A stretch of 64,000 bases of DNA from the NCBI GenBank assembly GCA_015501595.1, contig JADNRX010000083.1:62001-126000 (forward strand), written 5' to 3'. The stretch comes from Hymenopellis radicata. Its lineage: Eukaryota; Basidiomycota; Agaricomycetes; Agaricales; Physalacriaceae. Below are positions 23,016-33,510 of this stretch, one piece after another (the stretch's first letter is position 1; each line of letters opens with the position of its first letter). Both the position numbers and the translations under genes were made by a program. The notes under the pieces were generated by a model. That model did not search any database. It saw only the letters and a list, made by a program, of their open reading frames with translations, and had not been told where the DNA came from.

Positions 23016-24249
23016 ATGGACACAATACCAAACGAGATCCTCTCAGAAATCTTCGGCGCGCTCGCCGACATCGCTTCGCCCCGCTGCATCATCTCCGCAC
23101 CCTCCTTCTCTGAATGCTTACTTTCTGTACGGAATGCCCATGACATCATGCTAGGCACCTCTTCTAGATGGCGCGCCCTTTCCTTGTCCAACTCCCATTT
23201 TACCCACTTCGAGCAAAGCTATATAGACGCGATGCGCACCCGCTGCGGCGTTCACCCTCTGACAATACTGTGCTGGGCGAACCATACGTCTATGCACTTT
23301 ATGATTGCCTTTGAAAATCGTTCAGTGTCGCTATGGTTGTTCGGGAAACCGACGTTTGATGCTCGGGACTTGCACGCCATGACGATCCGAGAGCTGCGGA
23401 TCGACGGGTCGTCGGTGAATTATTTCTTGGAGAAGATCATAGTACTCCACCACCTTCGCTTACTAGAGGGCTTGAGAGTCCATTATGCTACGGTGCCACA
23501 TCCTATTATCCGTGCCGAGGAGTTCTGCAACCTGCGGACGCTGGCCCTGCAGAGGATACTCCCAATCCCGAAGCTCGACGTGCTTGGGAAGAGGCTGGAG
23601 ACCCTCATCCTTCATGGAGTATACAAACTGATGTATACAGAGACTCGTGCGCTCTCCCCCATGTCTGTGCTTCCCCATGTCAGGAGCCTCGACATATCTC
23701 CTCCAGAGTCGGATGTGGAAGATGAGCGACCTTTGATGCCCTCGAGGTCTTGACGCTGCCTTCCCTCCAGAGTCTCGATCTCCATACTTTACAGGAGTGG
23801 CCTACCGCGTCGACGTCTGCATTCCTTACCCGCTCTGCTTGCAGGTTAACCGTCTACGTCTACCACATGTCACGCCGCATGTCCTTAGTGTGCTCATGCA
23901 GTGCGACGAGACCTTAGCGGATGTCAGTCTGATTGGATCACGGACGACACATCATGATCTCCCACGCACGATTTTGGAGTACATCGCTGGTGAACCCGGT
24001 AGTGCTGGGACGAACCAGCACCCGCCGCATCTCAGGCGTCTCGCTCTACAGACATCGTCGGCGCAAATCGAACTCTTGGAGCGGATGTTTTTCATTCGCG
24101 TTATGAAGTGGCGGGAGATGGGCGTTGCGATGTTGGAGAGTTGCAGGCTGTTTGTGGACGAAGAAAACGATTACATGGTACGTGTGTGGGATGGGATTCG
24201 GTCCTTTGAGGACGCGGGCTCTGTTGTACAGTTCGAATGCGACCGCTGA
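23016..24249 (+). pseudogene. F-box protein gene, frame-broken
   Basis: From ATG at 23016 the reading MDTIPNEILSEIFGALADIA is a typical agaric F-box start (the F-box supplies substrate-receptor subunits of SCF ubiquitin ligases). It is followed by leucine-rich, repeat-like sequence to 23753. The natural continuation (EVLTLPSLQSLDLHTLQEW) lies in the next frame from about 23735. A second shift near 23835 leads to LRLPHVTPHVLSVLMQCDET and on to the stop at 24247-24249. Two single-base shifts within 100 bp argue for a pseudogene, or for local sequence error. No intron can explain them. Confidence 0.75.
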
Positions 24250-24486
24250 GAAGGAAGGGTGGCAAGTGTACGGGTACGTAGTGCGCGGTTAACTTTCGTT
24301 TCCAGACACTAACGTCTCTTAATGTAGGACAATCTGTAACAAAGCTTTTTGTGCTCGATACTGCCCACGTCCTCCAAGTCATAGGGATGAGCTTTTGATT
24401 GAAACGGTGAGATCGTCCTTACAGTGCAGGTGTTTTAGACTGTAAGCCCGCCGGTATATACAGTTTACTTTTTCTGTTCAATACGT

Positions 24487-24997
24487 TGTCGAAGCGTGAG
24501 ATGATCCTCACGGAGACAAGATTGGGAGAGAGTCGTCGGATCCGTACAGGCACGCTAGTGGAGTGGCTGGGAGGTGGGTCGTTGGAAGATATGCGTTGAG
24601 TGGTAGAGTAAAATACCGGATGTCGTCGCAACAGGAGTCGTTACAACGACTGAACAGATAAGGGGCAGATAAAACTGTGAGATTGACCCGAGTGGTGGTA
24701 CAAAGGTGTGGAAAGAAACTAACTACAGAGCAGTTATAAGTCCGATCTAGTGATCCGGGCGCGTAGTAATGTCCGGGCTAGTCACGACGCGGGCTACCTA
24801 CGCTAAGCTAAGGTCATAATTTTCTTGGGTAGAGACTGAATGTAAAAATGTAATACGCGTGAAACCGAATACCGTTCCTGTGTCCGTTCGGGAAATATAA
24901 TAGGATTACTTTTCTTGCCCATCGGCTTAAGTCCGCTTAAGTCCGTTAAGTCCGATTGCGGCCGCGTTCGGTGTGTAAGACACGGCACCCTTCTACA
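24487..24997 (-). repeat. 3' LTR of the gypsy element
   Basis: 511 bp, near-identical to 32810-33320. Contains three short TTAAGTCCG repeats near one end. ORF3 stops only about 14 bp from this LTR. Confidence 0.95.
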
Positions 24998-25011
24998 GTG
25001 GCTGTTAGAAG

Positions 25012-25962
25012 TTAGAGGTCGTCCTCGGCCTCTCGCTTTACACGTCCGATGATCCGATCCTCTATCTCATCATCAACATCGCTGATTTCTGCAGGGTAGA
25101 TGTGTGTCAGCAATCTGTCTTTGGCTCTGTGTCGGTTGTGCTGGGGTGCGGGATGCAGTCCATTGTACAGGTGTTCGTGAAGTGCCAAAGCAAGGCCATC
25201 GATGTACCGCTTGTGCAGTTCCTTCTCCATTATCGCGAGCGCCTTGTCATAGGTGTTGTATGTGAAGACGTGTGGCCCGGCGTACAGTGGCAGAACTTCT
25301 CTTCGGTCCTGGTAGAAGTCCATCCCATCGTAATATCTGCCTGTTTCGCCATTGTCGTCCACCCAATGGAGCTTGCCTCTCTTCACTGTCATACTTCTCG
25401 CTATCTCATCCAGGTAATCCATGTTGAAGGGATAACATCTCCCGTCGCGATCTCTGCCGGTGTGTCTATACCTGTCCGGTTCAATTCCCTCTGTGCAATA
25501 GCACCAAATCTCAGTTTGCGTGAGAAATGGATCTCGCACCCATACAGTGATTCTGACATCGACACCTTCATGGTTGTAGACAATGATGGGTCGGGAAAAG
25601 GAGATTTTGACAAGTGAAAATGGTGGCACATCAGAGAGCATGAATGGGTGGATAGGATGGTCATGGTCATTAGCGAAAGGACGCATAAGACAGCCGTTGT
25701 CCAGAGACAGGGTGTCATCAAAGACCGTTGCCAGCTGAACGCCATTACGTGGTATCGAATTGGCGAAGTTGAAGTGGATAAGTTCTTTGCTGAACGACGG
25801 GCATGAGCGCGTGCACCAATAATACTCCCTAAGCGTGCTCGGTGTAAACCAGAGCTTAGGTTTCTCGTCTGGATAAAGTTCCCGTGTAAAAGCGGGCATG
25901 TCGTCATGCTCCTCGATGGTGATTTCGTTGGTATCAACGTTATGGATAACCTGAAGAGGCAT
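25012..25962 (-). CDS. ORF3 of the gypsy element (316 residues, unknown)
   Basis: A single open frame, ATG at 25962 to a stop at 25012-25014, lies between pol and the 3' LTR, where some retroelements carry an extra gene. The sequence is acidic at both ends (EEHDDMPAFTRELYPDEKP and EDRIIGRVKREAEDDL) with a globular middle (SLVKISFSRPIIVYNHEGVD, RITVWVRDPFLTQTEIWCYC). I see no signal peptide, no membrane segment, no chromodomain and no nuclease motif, so it does not look like an envelope gene. It may be a captured or accessory gene of this lineage. Confidence 0.8.
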   Translation of the reverse strand: MPLQVIHNVDTNEITIEEHDDMPAFTRELYPDEKPKLWFTPSTLREYYWCTRSCPSFSKELIHFNFANSIPRNGVQLATVFDDTLSLDNGCLMRPFANDHDHPIHPFMLSDVPPFSLVKISFSRPIIVYNHEGVDVRITVWVRDPFLTQTEIWCYCTEGIEPDRYRHTGRDRDGRCYPFNMDYLDEIARSMTVKRGKLHWVDDNGETGRYYDGMDFYQDRREVLPLYAGPHVFTYNTYDKALAIMEKELHKRYIDGLALALHEHLYNGLHPAPQHNRHRAKDRLLTHIYPAEISDVDDEIEDRIIGRVKREAEDDL

Positions 25963-26233
25963 GTCTGGTCGAACGAGGTTTGATAGGGGGCAAGTGGAGT
26001 GTGCGGGCGGGGAGTTGATGATACTTGAGAACGGTGTTGTCTTTTAAACGAATGGCGGCCGTTATTTTTGGCTAGGAAAGAAAGACAGAGATGGAATTGG
26101 TGATACAGTTTGAGCCAGATGAGATGAAACGTGGGTATTTGGGTCTTCTTCGCGTTCAGATCACCTGAGTCGTTTATGTCTCTGTGGCGCATCGATCAGA
26201 ACATTTCAAAGAGGTTGCGGGGCGCTCATCTTG

Positions 26234-29200
26234 TTAGTAGAGTCCGTGCTTCGCACGGTACTCGTAGACAAGATCCAGTCGGCTCATGAAGTTGGTGTCT
26301 GTGGCGATCTCGATGTTTGAGGACAGTTTTGACCGTAGTGTCTGGTTTTCTGGCCGGAAATAGAATAGCCTAAGGCGACGAATGTTAACGCAACCGCGCA
26401 TAACTGCGCCAGACAGTTCACGAAGAACAACTATGTCTCCACGACGCTTCTCGTGAATGACGTATGGCCCAGCGTAGGTCCATTCTCCTTTTCCGCCTTT
26501 GATCTCGTCAAGTCGCGATTCACGTAGCCACACGTACATCCCTTCTTCGTAGTCAGCGAAGTCAAATTTGAAGTGGTTCCGCTTAGCTAGGTCTTCAATA
26601 GCACGACGTCTGCTCTCTCTCAAGCTCTTCAAAGCCTCGATCATCTTCTCATTTCGCCTTGTGATCTGCCGCGCGCGAATCAGAATCAAATCCTCGAACG
26701 TCTCAACTTTGTCCCAGTCAAGCATTTGCCAAGTAACCTCTTCTAGGTCAAAGGAGAATACCGGCTGCTGGCCATAGAGGAGATAGTAGGGAGAGAAGCC
26801 TGAGGAGCGGCTGACTGTAACGCGAATGGCGAATAGAGCAGCGTAGAGGAAGAGAGGCCAATTGCCTTTCGCGTCTCCAGCAAGCTTAAAGAGTGCAGAT
26901 ACCAGTGGCTGATGTGCGCGTTCTATCGGTGCGTTCCCTTGTGGATGATATGGTGTCGAAATGATGACCGTGCATTTGTAGAGAGAGCGTAGCAGGAAGA
27001 TGACTTCGCCTTGAAACTCTGCGCCTCCATCCATCGTAATCACCGGCACACAGCTGTAGCGGCAGATGATGTCTTCGTATATGAACTTGGCGACCGTCTT
27101 TGCATTCGCAGCTTTGATAGCTCGTGCTTCCGGCCATAGGATATTCCGTTCGATAGCGTGAATGATGTATTCCACGCCGCCTGTCCCGGTTGGCATCTTG
27201 ATTGTATCAAGATCAAAATGGCGTAAAAGTGGAGCGGTAGTGGACTCGTTATAGGGCAGTACGGGTTGTTTGACCATCAATTTCTGGCATTCGATGCAGG
27301 AACGGACGAACCAAGAGACATCGTCATAGAGGTTAGGCCAGTAGAATCTGTCGACCAAAAGTTTGTAAGTGGCGTCCCTGCCACGATGACCACATTGGTT
27401 ATGTGCTTGTGCAATGAGAGGCTGGCGCTTCTTGAGATCAGTTATGACGACTCGTGGTGGACGTCCCGAGTTGGCTTTTGCTGCGCACCACATGCGTCCA
27501 TCTCGCATGAAGTAACGACGTGAGCGTCGTAGGTAGCGAAGACGTTCTGTATCGGTGGATAGTCGACTTGGATAACGCTGAGATTGCAGAAATTCACGTA
27601 ACTCGTTCCAAAATTCCCCATCATCCTTGTCCCTAGTGCCAAATTTATGACTCTTCTTGTCCGCATCGTCCTTCTTGTCAACTGGATGAACGTTCATCTC
27701 TACCGGCCATTCTGTGCATGGCTCTGAGGTCATCTTGGCGACTGTTGACATGTCCGCGCCATAGATATATGTCTCCAGAGTGACAGTTTCACCGTCGTAG
27801 AGGTATTCCAATGCTGTGCGCACAACTTTCGGAGGCGAGCGTGCTTCTGGACACTGTCTGTAGTTCCAGATTTGAACATTCCGAAGGGCGCAGTGTGTGA
27901 CAAGCGAATAGACATCGCCTGCTAAGATGGAACAGAACATATTGTAACCTGGTTTGCCATAGATCTTAAGAGCGTTTGATGTCCGATAGACTGGGATCAA
28001 GGAGCTGATACTGTCCCATTTGGCAAGGAATGGGTTAGAGTGCTTGATTTGCAATGCACGGAGAACGAAGTTTGTAAGCGTAGTGGGCGAGCGTTCAGAT
28101 GGAGAAATGAGGTGTCGTGAGCCATATGCAAGGTCGTATGCATCGAGGAATTCTTCAGCATCATCCGCTGAGTTCGGGTACTCTGTATCAATTCGCGTCC
28201 GAGAAAGCGCGTCTTCCATCCTTAATGATGTAGCGGGTACGTGGCGAGTCTCAAAGTCGAAGAGACCAATCCAATGTATCCAGCGTAGCATAGGCGCGTT
28301 TGGAACATCATCTGGATCACGGAGCATCTTAGCGAGCGATACTGCATCATGTTCAAGGCAAAAATGTACTCCCCAGATACGATGACGCCAATCTTTCAGA
28401 GCGCAGAAGACTCCGAAAACTTCTGACTTTGGTTGCCCATAGTTTTGCTGCGTGGAGTTGAACGTGCACGATCCGTACATTGCGGGCTTTTTGACTCCGT
28501 CTGTAATCTGATACAGAGCCCAACCAGCACCCATCCAACTCGAGTCAACGCCGAGGATAAGGAGTCCTTCATCGCTGTCTCTAGGAGGACGAACGAGGAG
28601 CCTCGCCTTGTCGTAGTTGACCCGAATCAAGATTGGCACTGTTGTCAAGCGTTTCTTCAAGTGCTCAATTGAGTTGATTACGTCATCAGTGATCTCGAAG
28701 GGGGTTTCGTTGCGTAAAAGGACTGAGAGTGGTTTGGTGATGATAGCATAGTTGCGAATCCAACGTCTTGCTCCACCAGCGAGTCCGAGAAACATCCGGA
28801 CTTCGCTAACGTCTATAGGTATAGGCCATTTTAGCACCTTGGAGATAAGGTCAGGCGGAACGATCCATCCTGCAAGTGCGACAAGGGATCCGGCTATGCT
28901 GAGCTCGAGTGTAGCTAGAATGGCTTTCGCAGCGGAGATCGTGATGCCAGCAGCAATCAAGGCGGCTAGAAACTTGTCGATGTTTTGGACGAATTCCCAC
29001 CAAAACCTTCGAATGCGCTCGTTGTCATCAATGGGCTCATCGTTATAGCGAGTCGGAGGTCCGCGAACACCACAATCATCGATGTAATTGTTAGCGATAT
29101 CTTCATCTCGACAAGGCTTGAGAGCATGCATTACTCGGCGGGAGAATTCTTGTATGGAGTTGGTAAAGCCTTGTACAAGGGTGGTCTGCTGAAGAGCGCC

Positions 29201-30103
29201 TTCAATACTTGAGAATGCTTGTAGTGGGCGTGAAGCTTCATCAACCATGCAGGCATCGAATCCGGAAAACAGATCTCCGAGAAAATAGACCGAGTATCCA
29301 GCGTATGATTCAGCGAAGTCATTTATGTTCGGAGGTAGAGAGGAATCTCTCACCGTGACAGCGTTGAGCTCTTCAACATTTAAGATCAAACGTATAGGTG
29401 GCTTGGAGCCAGGCTTCTTCGCCACGGTAAACATTGGAGAGCGGTAGCTGGAGACCGTAGGTTCGAACTTCCCAATCGCTATGCAGCGTCGGATTTCTTC
29501 GCGTACATCATTGAGAACAGCACGTGGCAGCTTCATAGGCGGTCGTTGCCATGGCGTATGTTCGATGGTTGGGATGACATAGTCGGGATAGTATGCGGGG
29601 TTAAAGAGGCCTTTTTCCGTGATGTCAAAGGCAAAGGCTTGTGATCGTGCTAGTATGACATGAACAAGTAGGTCGATTTCCTCTTTATGAAAGGGTGTTA
29701 AGTCGGATTTTGCCAGCATGGCGTTCATACGTTCCCGCGTGATGCGGGGATTGTATATTTGATGCTCGTAGGGGATAGGGTGAGTTGGTAGGATGGTTTG
29801 TGGAAGGATTGGGATAGGCTTGAAAACTTGAGCAGCCGGATCTGGCATGTACGACGGTACCGGTCGATAACGCTGGTGTTCGTTTTTGTACTTGCGGCCA
29901 GTCTTCTTTGGGCGTGCTCCAGTGGTGGAAAGTATGTTGGAGGAATAGGTAGATGTTGCGCGGTCTGTCCATGGCGTGGACGGGAGAGTATGTGGGTCGA
30001 GTGCGTTCACGCGGAGATAATCGTGAATAAGAGTGTCATATTGTTCAGGCGGAGACAGGTGAAGTAAGGAATCAAAGTCCGAGTATTCGTTATTTCCCAT
30101 CAA
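26234..30103 (-). CDS. pol: Pol polyprotein: reverse transcriptase, RNase H, integrase
   Basis: An uninterrupted 1289-residue frame. Reverse transcriptase occupies about residues 190-460, with FLGDLFSGFDA around 274-284 and the catalytic YIDD box at 340-343. RNase H follows at about 515-600 with acidic residues in GVDSSW (520), KSEVFGV (561) and EHDAVS (586). The integrase has an HHCC zinc finger (H901, H906, C936, C939) and a D-D-E core in LDTIKMP (966), ITMDGGAEF (1025) and NAPIERAHQ (1061). The tail (GPYVIHEKRRGDIVVLREL) is a GPY/F-type module without a chromodomain. The start ATG lies about 65 bp downstream of the protease frame, so pol may need its own initiation or a bypass event. Confidence 0.95.
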   Translation of the reverse strand: MMGNNEYSDFDSLLHLSPPEQYDTLIHDYLRVNALDPHTLPSTPWTDRATSTYSSNILSTTGARPKKTGRKYKNEHQRYRPVPSYMPDPAAQVFKPIPILPQTILPTHPIPYEHQIYNPRITRERMNAMLAKSDLTPFHKEEIDLLVHVILARSQAFAFDITEKGLFNPAYYPDYVIPTIEHTPWQRPPMKLPRAVLNDVREEIRRCIAIGKFEPTVSSYRSPMFTVAKKPGSKPPIRLILNVEELNAVTVRDSSLPPNINDFAESYAGYSVYFLGDLFSGFDACMVDEASRPLQAFSSIEGALQQTTLVQGFTNSIQEFSRRVMHALKPCRDEDIANNYIDDCGVRGPPTRYNDEPIDDNERIRRFWWEFVQNIDKFLAALIAAGITISAAKAILATLELSIAGSLVALAGWIVPPDLISKVLKWPIPIDVSEVRMFLGLAGGARRWIRNYAIITKPLSVLLRNETPFEITDDVINSIEHLKKRLTTVPILIRVNYDKARLLVRPPRDSDEGLLILGVDSSWMGAGWALYQITDGVKKPAMYGSCTFNSTQQNYGQPKSEVFGVFCALKDWRHRIWGVHFCLEHDAVSLAKMLRDPDDVPNAPMLRWIHWIGLFDFETRHVPATSLRMEDALSRTRIDTEYPNSADDAEEFLDAYDLAYGSRHLISPSERSPTTLTNFVLRALQIKHSNPFLAKWDSISSLIPVYRTSNALKIYGKPGYNMFCSILAGDVYSLVTHCALRNVQIWNYRQCPEARSPPKVVRTALEYLYDGETVTLETYIYGADMSTVAKMTSEPCTEWPVEMNVHPVDKKDDADKKSHKFGTRDKDDGEFWNELREFLQSQRYPSRLSTDTERLRYLRRSRRYFMRDGRMWCAAKANSGRPPRVVITDLKKRQPLIAQAHNQCGHRGRDATYKLLVDRFYWPNLYDDVSWFVRSCIECQKLMVKQPVLPYNESTTAPLLRHFDLDTIKMPTGTGGVEYIIHAIERNILWPEARAIKAANAKTVAKFIYEDIICRYSCVPVITMDGGAEFQGEVIFLLRSLYKCTVIISTPYHPQGNAPIERAHQPLVSALFKLAGDAKGNWPLFLYAALFAIRVTVSRSSGFSPYYLLYGQQPVFSFDLEEVTWQMLDWDKVETFEDLILIRARQITRRNEKMIEALKSLRESRRRAIEDLAKRNHFKFDFADYEEGMYVWLRESRLDEIKGGKGEWTYAGPYVIHEKRRGDIVVLRELSGAVMRGCVNIRRLRLFYFRPENQTLRSKLSSNIEIATDTNFMSRLDLVYEYRAKHGLY

Positions 30104-30168
30104 ACATTCGAAGGATCTTCCCAGTATAGCTGGATGGGAACGGAAGACCTTCGCGTTCCGCTCCCCAG

Positions 30169-32662
30169 CTAAAAATCCTCCTTATCCTCTTCATCACTGT
30201 CCGTAACCTCTTCAATCGTAGTGGAATGATTAGGATGGGTTGTCTGGATCTCTGTCTGATTTCTGGGATCATCGGCTGCGACGATGACTATCGAAAGCGT
30301 GGGCATTTTGTTACGTTCACCATCCTTCCGAAGGGTCAGGCGAACTTCTCCAGACCGATTATAGTCGATGGAAGAAGAGAACCAGTGGAGGAATGGCTGT
30401 CCTAGTATGATATCGAATGCTCCAATCTTCTCGTTCTGCGAGACGAACATTGAAATTGGGAATATGTGGCTTCCAATCTTGAAGTCACGTTCGAGCAGAG
30501 TCCGCCGAGTCTCTCTGGTCCACCATGAATACCGCGTAAAGACCAGTTCGAGCCCGTATAGTCGAGAGGTAATGTGCAACGGTTTGGGATAGATGCGTCG
30601 CAGACATTGAGCTCCGATCCAGTGTCAATCATGACACGGAACGGTACGTCGTTGATATGCACAGTAAATGCTCCAGTAATCATCGCTAGGAAAGGCTTGG
30701 ATGGCATGGGCATAGCGCTGGCGTTGCGACGAACAAAGTTGGTGGTCCATTCAATGTCTTGATTGTTGACTACGAGAGACGCGCCACGATAAGGTGACTC
30801 GACCTCAGTTCCATCCGCATAGATAACTTCCACAGCGTCATTGTCTGAGCCGTTGAGATAGATCTCCTCCATAGCCTCTAGGTCGTACTTAGCGCACAGT
30901 TCCGCAGCTTGAGCAGAAGAGTACTCAGCTTGGCGTGCGGAATACTCGCGTCTCGGACGAGTACTCTCGCTCATGATCTTTTGCAGTGCAGGTGAAATCC
31001 CAATCAATTCGCGAATCGGGACCTGAACTTCCTTGTCCATCATGCGGTCGAACACCTTCTTATAGTCGACATTTTCCTGAACGTCGGAAGTAATGCGGTA
31101 TTGTGGAGTGTTTTGTGGGGACTTATCTTTAGCCCCTTGCTTCGTACTATCCTTCATTTCGACGTCTTTTGACGGGACAGACTTCTTCCAACCATCCTGA
31201 CGATTGATCGGGTTCGTCGGTGGCGGGATATTCACGTTCTTCTGTGGCTGATTCAGCGGAGGCGTTGATGTAGAACCTGGTGCTTGTGCATCGTTCCTTG
31301 TTGCAGGAGGTGTACTGAGCGGAGCTGGCTTTTGAGCTGGAGCTTTGCCTTTCTCCTTAGACGTGTCTGGACGCTTCATAGGATTGAAGCGGACATTCGT
31401 ATCTTTGCCATCGCGTAGTGCAGGGTTTGCCTTGGTTGTACGATTGTTGCGGTCCAAGTTATGTCCGTCTTCGAAGATAACCGAAAGAGGCGCAGCATTG
31501 GTAGTGCGAGCGGTAGGAGGTGGTTCAGGAATCTGCTGGTCGAGATATGCGAGCAGACCTCCAGGCTGTCCGCGTGGAACGTACGGAAGCCTCTTGAGAT
31601 CAGGAAGTACAAGAAGTCCAGTATCTGGGTGATATCTGATCCTTCCCGCGGCTAGCAAGCGTTTGACTGCGCTGCAGTTCCGAATTCCTCTTACATGATC
31701 AGGGTGGTCTTCTCCGCAGCCAAAGCAATACTCTGGCTCTTCCTCAGTAGGCTGTGCGGCAGGCGCAGGTGTAGATGATGGAGTCGCGTTGGGTTGTTCT
31801 CGAGCAGCTCTTTCAAGACGGCTGATATGAATCCGCATATCCTCCATAGCACGTGTCAGCTCTTCAATTGAGCCAGGTGGAGTTGACGACTTAGCTGGAG
31901 GAATTTCATCCTGAACAGTCTCTATGACTGTCTCCTTGGTCTCTGTACGCGGCTTCTCTTGTACAACACGGTTTCCTTCCTCGTCAAACTGAACAGTCTT
32001 CAACGTCTTAACGTTCTTCCAGTCCTCGTACAAGAAACTGTCCTTGTCAAAGCGTTTGTCCAAGATTTCAATGCTTTGGGTAATAGTCGGTGGTGTTGCG
32101 CGCGAACGGTTTTTGGTGGTGAGCTTGTTGTTGAAGCCTTCCTTCATAGCCGAAGGTAAACCGTCAACAAAGTATGCATTGTGCTCCTCCGTTGTAAGAG
32201 CTTTGTTCTTCTTCAAAGGTGCTGCGATCTTCAGAAAGTCGCGGTAATACGCTTCTATCTGGATTTTGGAAGTGAAGGGAGGCTTATTGGCTGCTTGTTT
32301 AACAAACGCCTTCAGCTCGTCGACTGTAGTCTCGCGAGGACGGTTACGCGATGCGTAAAGCTGCGAAAGAACCTTGACGGCAGCATCCCACGTCTTGTTA
32401 GGTATGTCATCATCAAACTCCTCGAGAAGCTGAATGTTCTCGCGAACTTCATCTGAGGAGTATCTGACAATGTAGGGGATGAGGTCATCTTTGTCGGTGA
32501 TGTTGGCCGCACGGCCATGGAGAACGAGGGTGTCGAGGAACAGCTTTGTGTTGTAACCATTATATTTGGGTGCGCAGGCGTTCCAGGAATGGGCATGGGT
32601 GTGTAGATCTGTGCATACTGTGCACTGGCAGGAGTAGTCGTGGAAGTAGTTCCAGCAGGCAT
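30169..32662 (-). pseudogene. gag: Gag-protease region, two frame breaks
   Basis: A start MPAGTTSTTTPASAQYAQIY at 32662 leads into the capsid-type region only after a one-base shift near 32575. From there a long frame runs through capsid (agaric gypsy pattern KTWDAAVKVL, TTVDELKAFV, LTTEEHNAYFVDGLPSAMK). It continues through a degenerate zinc knuckle (CFGCGEDHPDHVRGIRNC) and a Pro/Thr-rich linker to the aspartic protease motif VMIDTGSELNVC. Near 30490 the frame shifts again to IGSHIFPISMFVSQNEKIGA, then DIILGQPFLHWFSSS, the second half of the protease. Both breaks would stop normal Gag-Pol production unless they are frameshift sites or sequence errors. Confidence 0.8.
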
Positions 32663-32790
32663 GGTGAAGATGTGTTGGGATTGGGTTCAGATAAAGCTAA
32701 GATAAAGGTACGGTTGGTGCTAGACGCTGGTAACGTCGATAAAGATATAGTCGATGCAGCACTCGGTTAGGGCTGTAAACGTCCGGCTAA

Positions 32791-32808
32791 CCCTCGCGGT
32801 GGGCTCCA
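32791..32808 (-). other. Candidate primer-binding site
   Basis: One base inside the 5' LTR the minus strand reads TGGAGCCCACCGCGAGGG. TGG directly after the LTR is what a tRNA 3' CCA end would pair with. I cannot assign the tRNA. Confidence 0.6.
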
Positions 32809-32809
32809 C

Positions 32810-33320
32810 TGTCGAAGCGTGAGATGATCCTCACGGAGACAAGATTGGGAGAGAGTCGTCGGATCCGTACAGGCACGCTAGTGGAGTGGCTGGGAGGTGT
32901 GTCGTGGGAAGATATGCGTTGAGTGGTAGAGTAAAATACCGGATGTCGTCGCAATGGGAATCGTTACAACGACAGAGCAGATATGTGGAAGATAAAACAG
33001 TGAGATTGACCCGAGTGGTGGTACGAAGGTCAGAGAAGAAACTAACTACAGAGCAGTTATAAGTCCGATCTAGTGATCCGGGCGCGTAGTAATGTCCGGG
33101 CTAGTCACGACGCGGGCTACCTACGCTAAGCTAAGGTCGTATTTTTCTTGGGTAGAGACTGAATGTAAAAATGTAATACGTGTGAAACCGAATACCGTTC
33201 CTGTGTCCGTTCGGGAAATATAATAGGATTACTTTTCTTGCCCATCGGCTTAAGTCCGCTTAAGTCCGTTAAGTCCGATTGCGGCCGCGTTCGGTGTGTA
33301 AGACACGGCACCCTTCTACA
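32810..33320 (-). repeat. 5' LTR of the gypsy element
   Basis: 511 bp. On the minus strand it begins TGTAGAAGGGTGCC and ends CGCTTCGACA. It is the promoter-side LTR for gag-pol. Confidence 0.95.
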
Positions 33321-33510
33321 ACGGCGTTACCGGCTTTATGTCTTGATGCCCGGCAATATATTGCCGCCGAGTCCTGACCGTGTTTCAGTCACATGGGCAC
33401 GTATTTAAACCCAGCTCTAGTTTTTTTACACCTTCGTCTTGACGCCCATGTCCGGGGTCAAGCAGCAGCTGCTAGCCGTCTTTCTTTTCCTTTTGTTCAC
33501 CCTCGTGACG

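Larger units (their letters stand above)
24487..33320 (-). mobile_element. Ty3/gypsy LTR retrotransposon (8.83 kb)
   Basis: Two 511-bp direct repeats (24487-24997 and 32810-33320) begin TGTCGAAGCG and end CCTTCTACA on the plus strand. Between them the minus strand codes gag, protease, pol (protease-RT-RNase H-integrase order, so Ty3/gypsy) and a third ORF. By eye the LTRs differ at about 18 positions, roughly 3-4 percent, so it is not a brand-new insertion. I find no matching target duplication (TACGT on the left, ACGGC on the right). The gag and protease frames are each broken once, while pol and ORF3 are open. Confidence 0.95.

Noticed and set aside
25401..26192. 263-residue open frame on the minus strand overlapping ORF3
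   Set aside because: It overlaps ORF3 in another frame, is Ser/His/Thr rich without structure, and is best explained as a shadow.
24482..33325. 5-bp target duplication of the gypsy element
   Set aside because: The flanks TACGT and ACGGC do not match, so no duplication is claimed.
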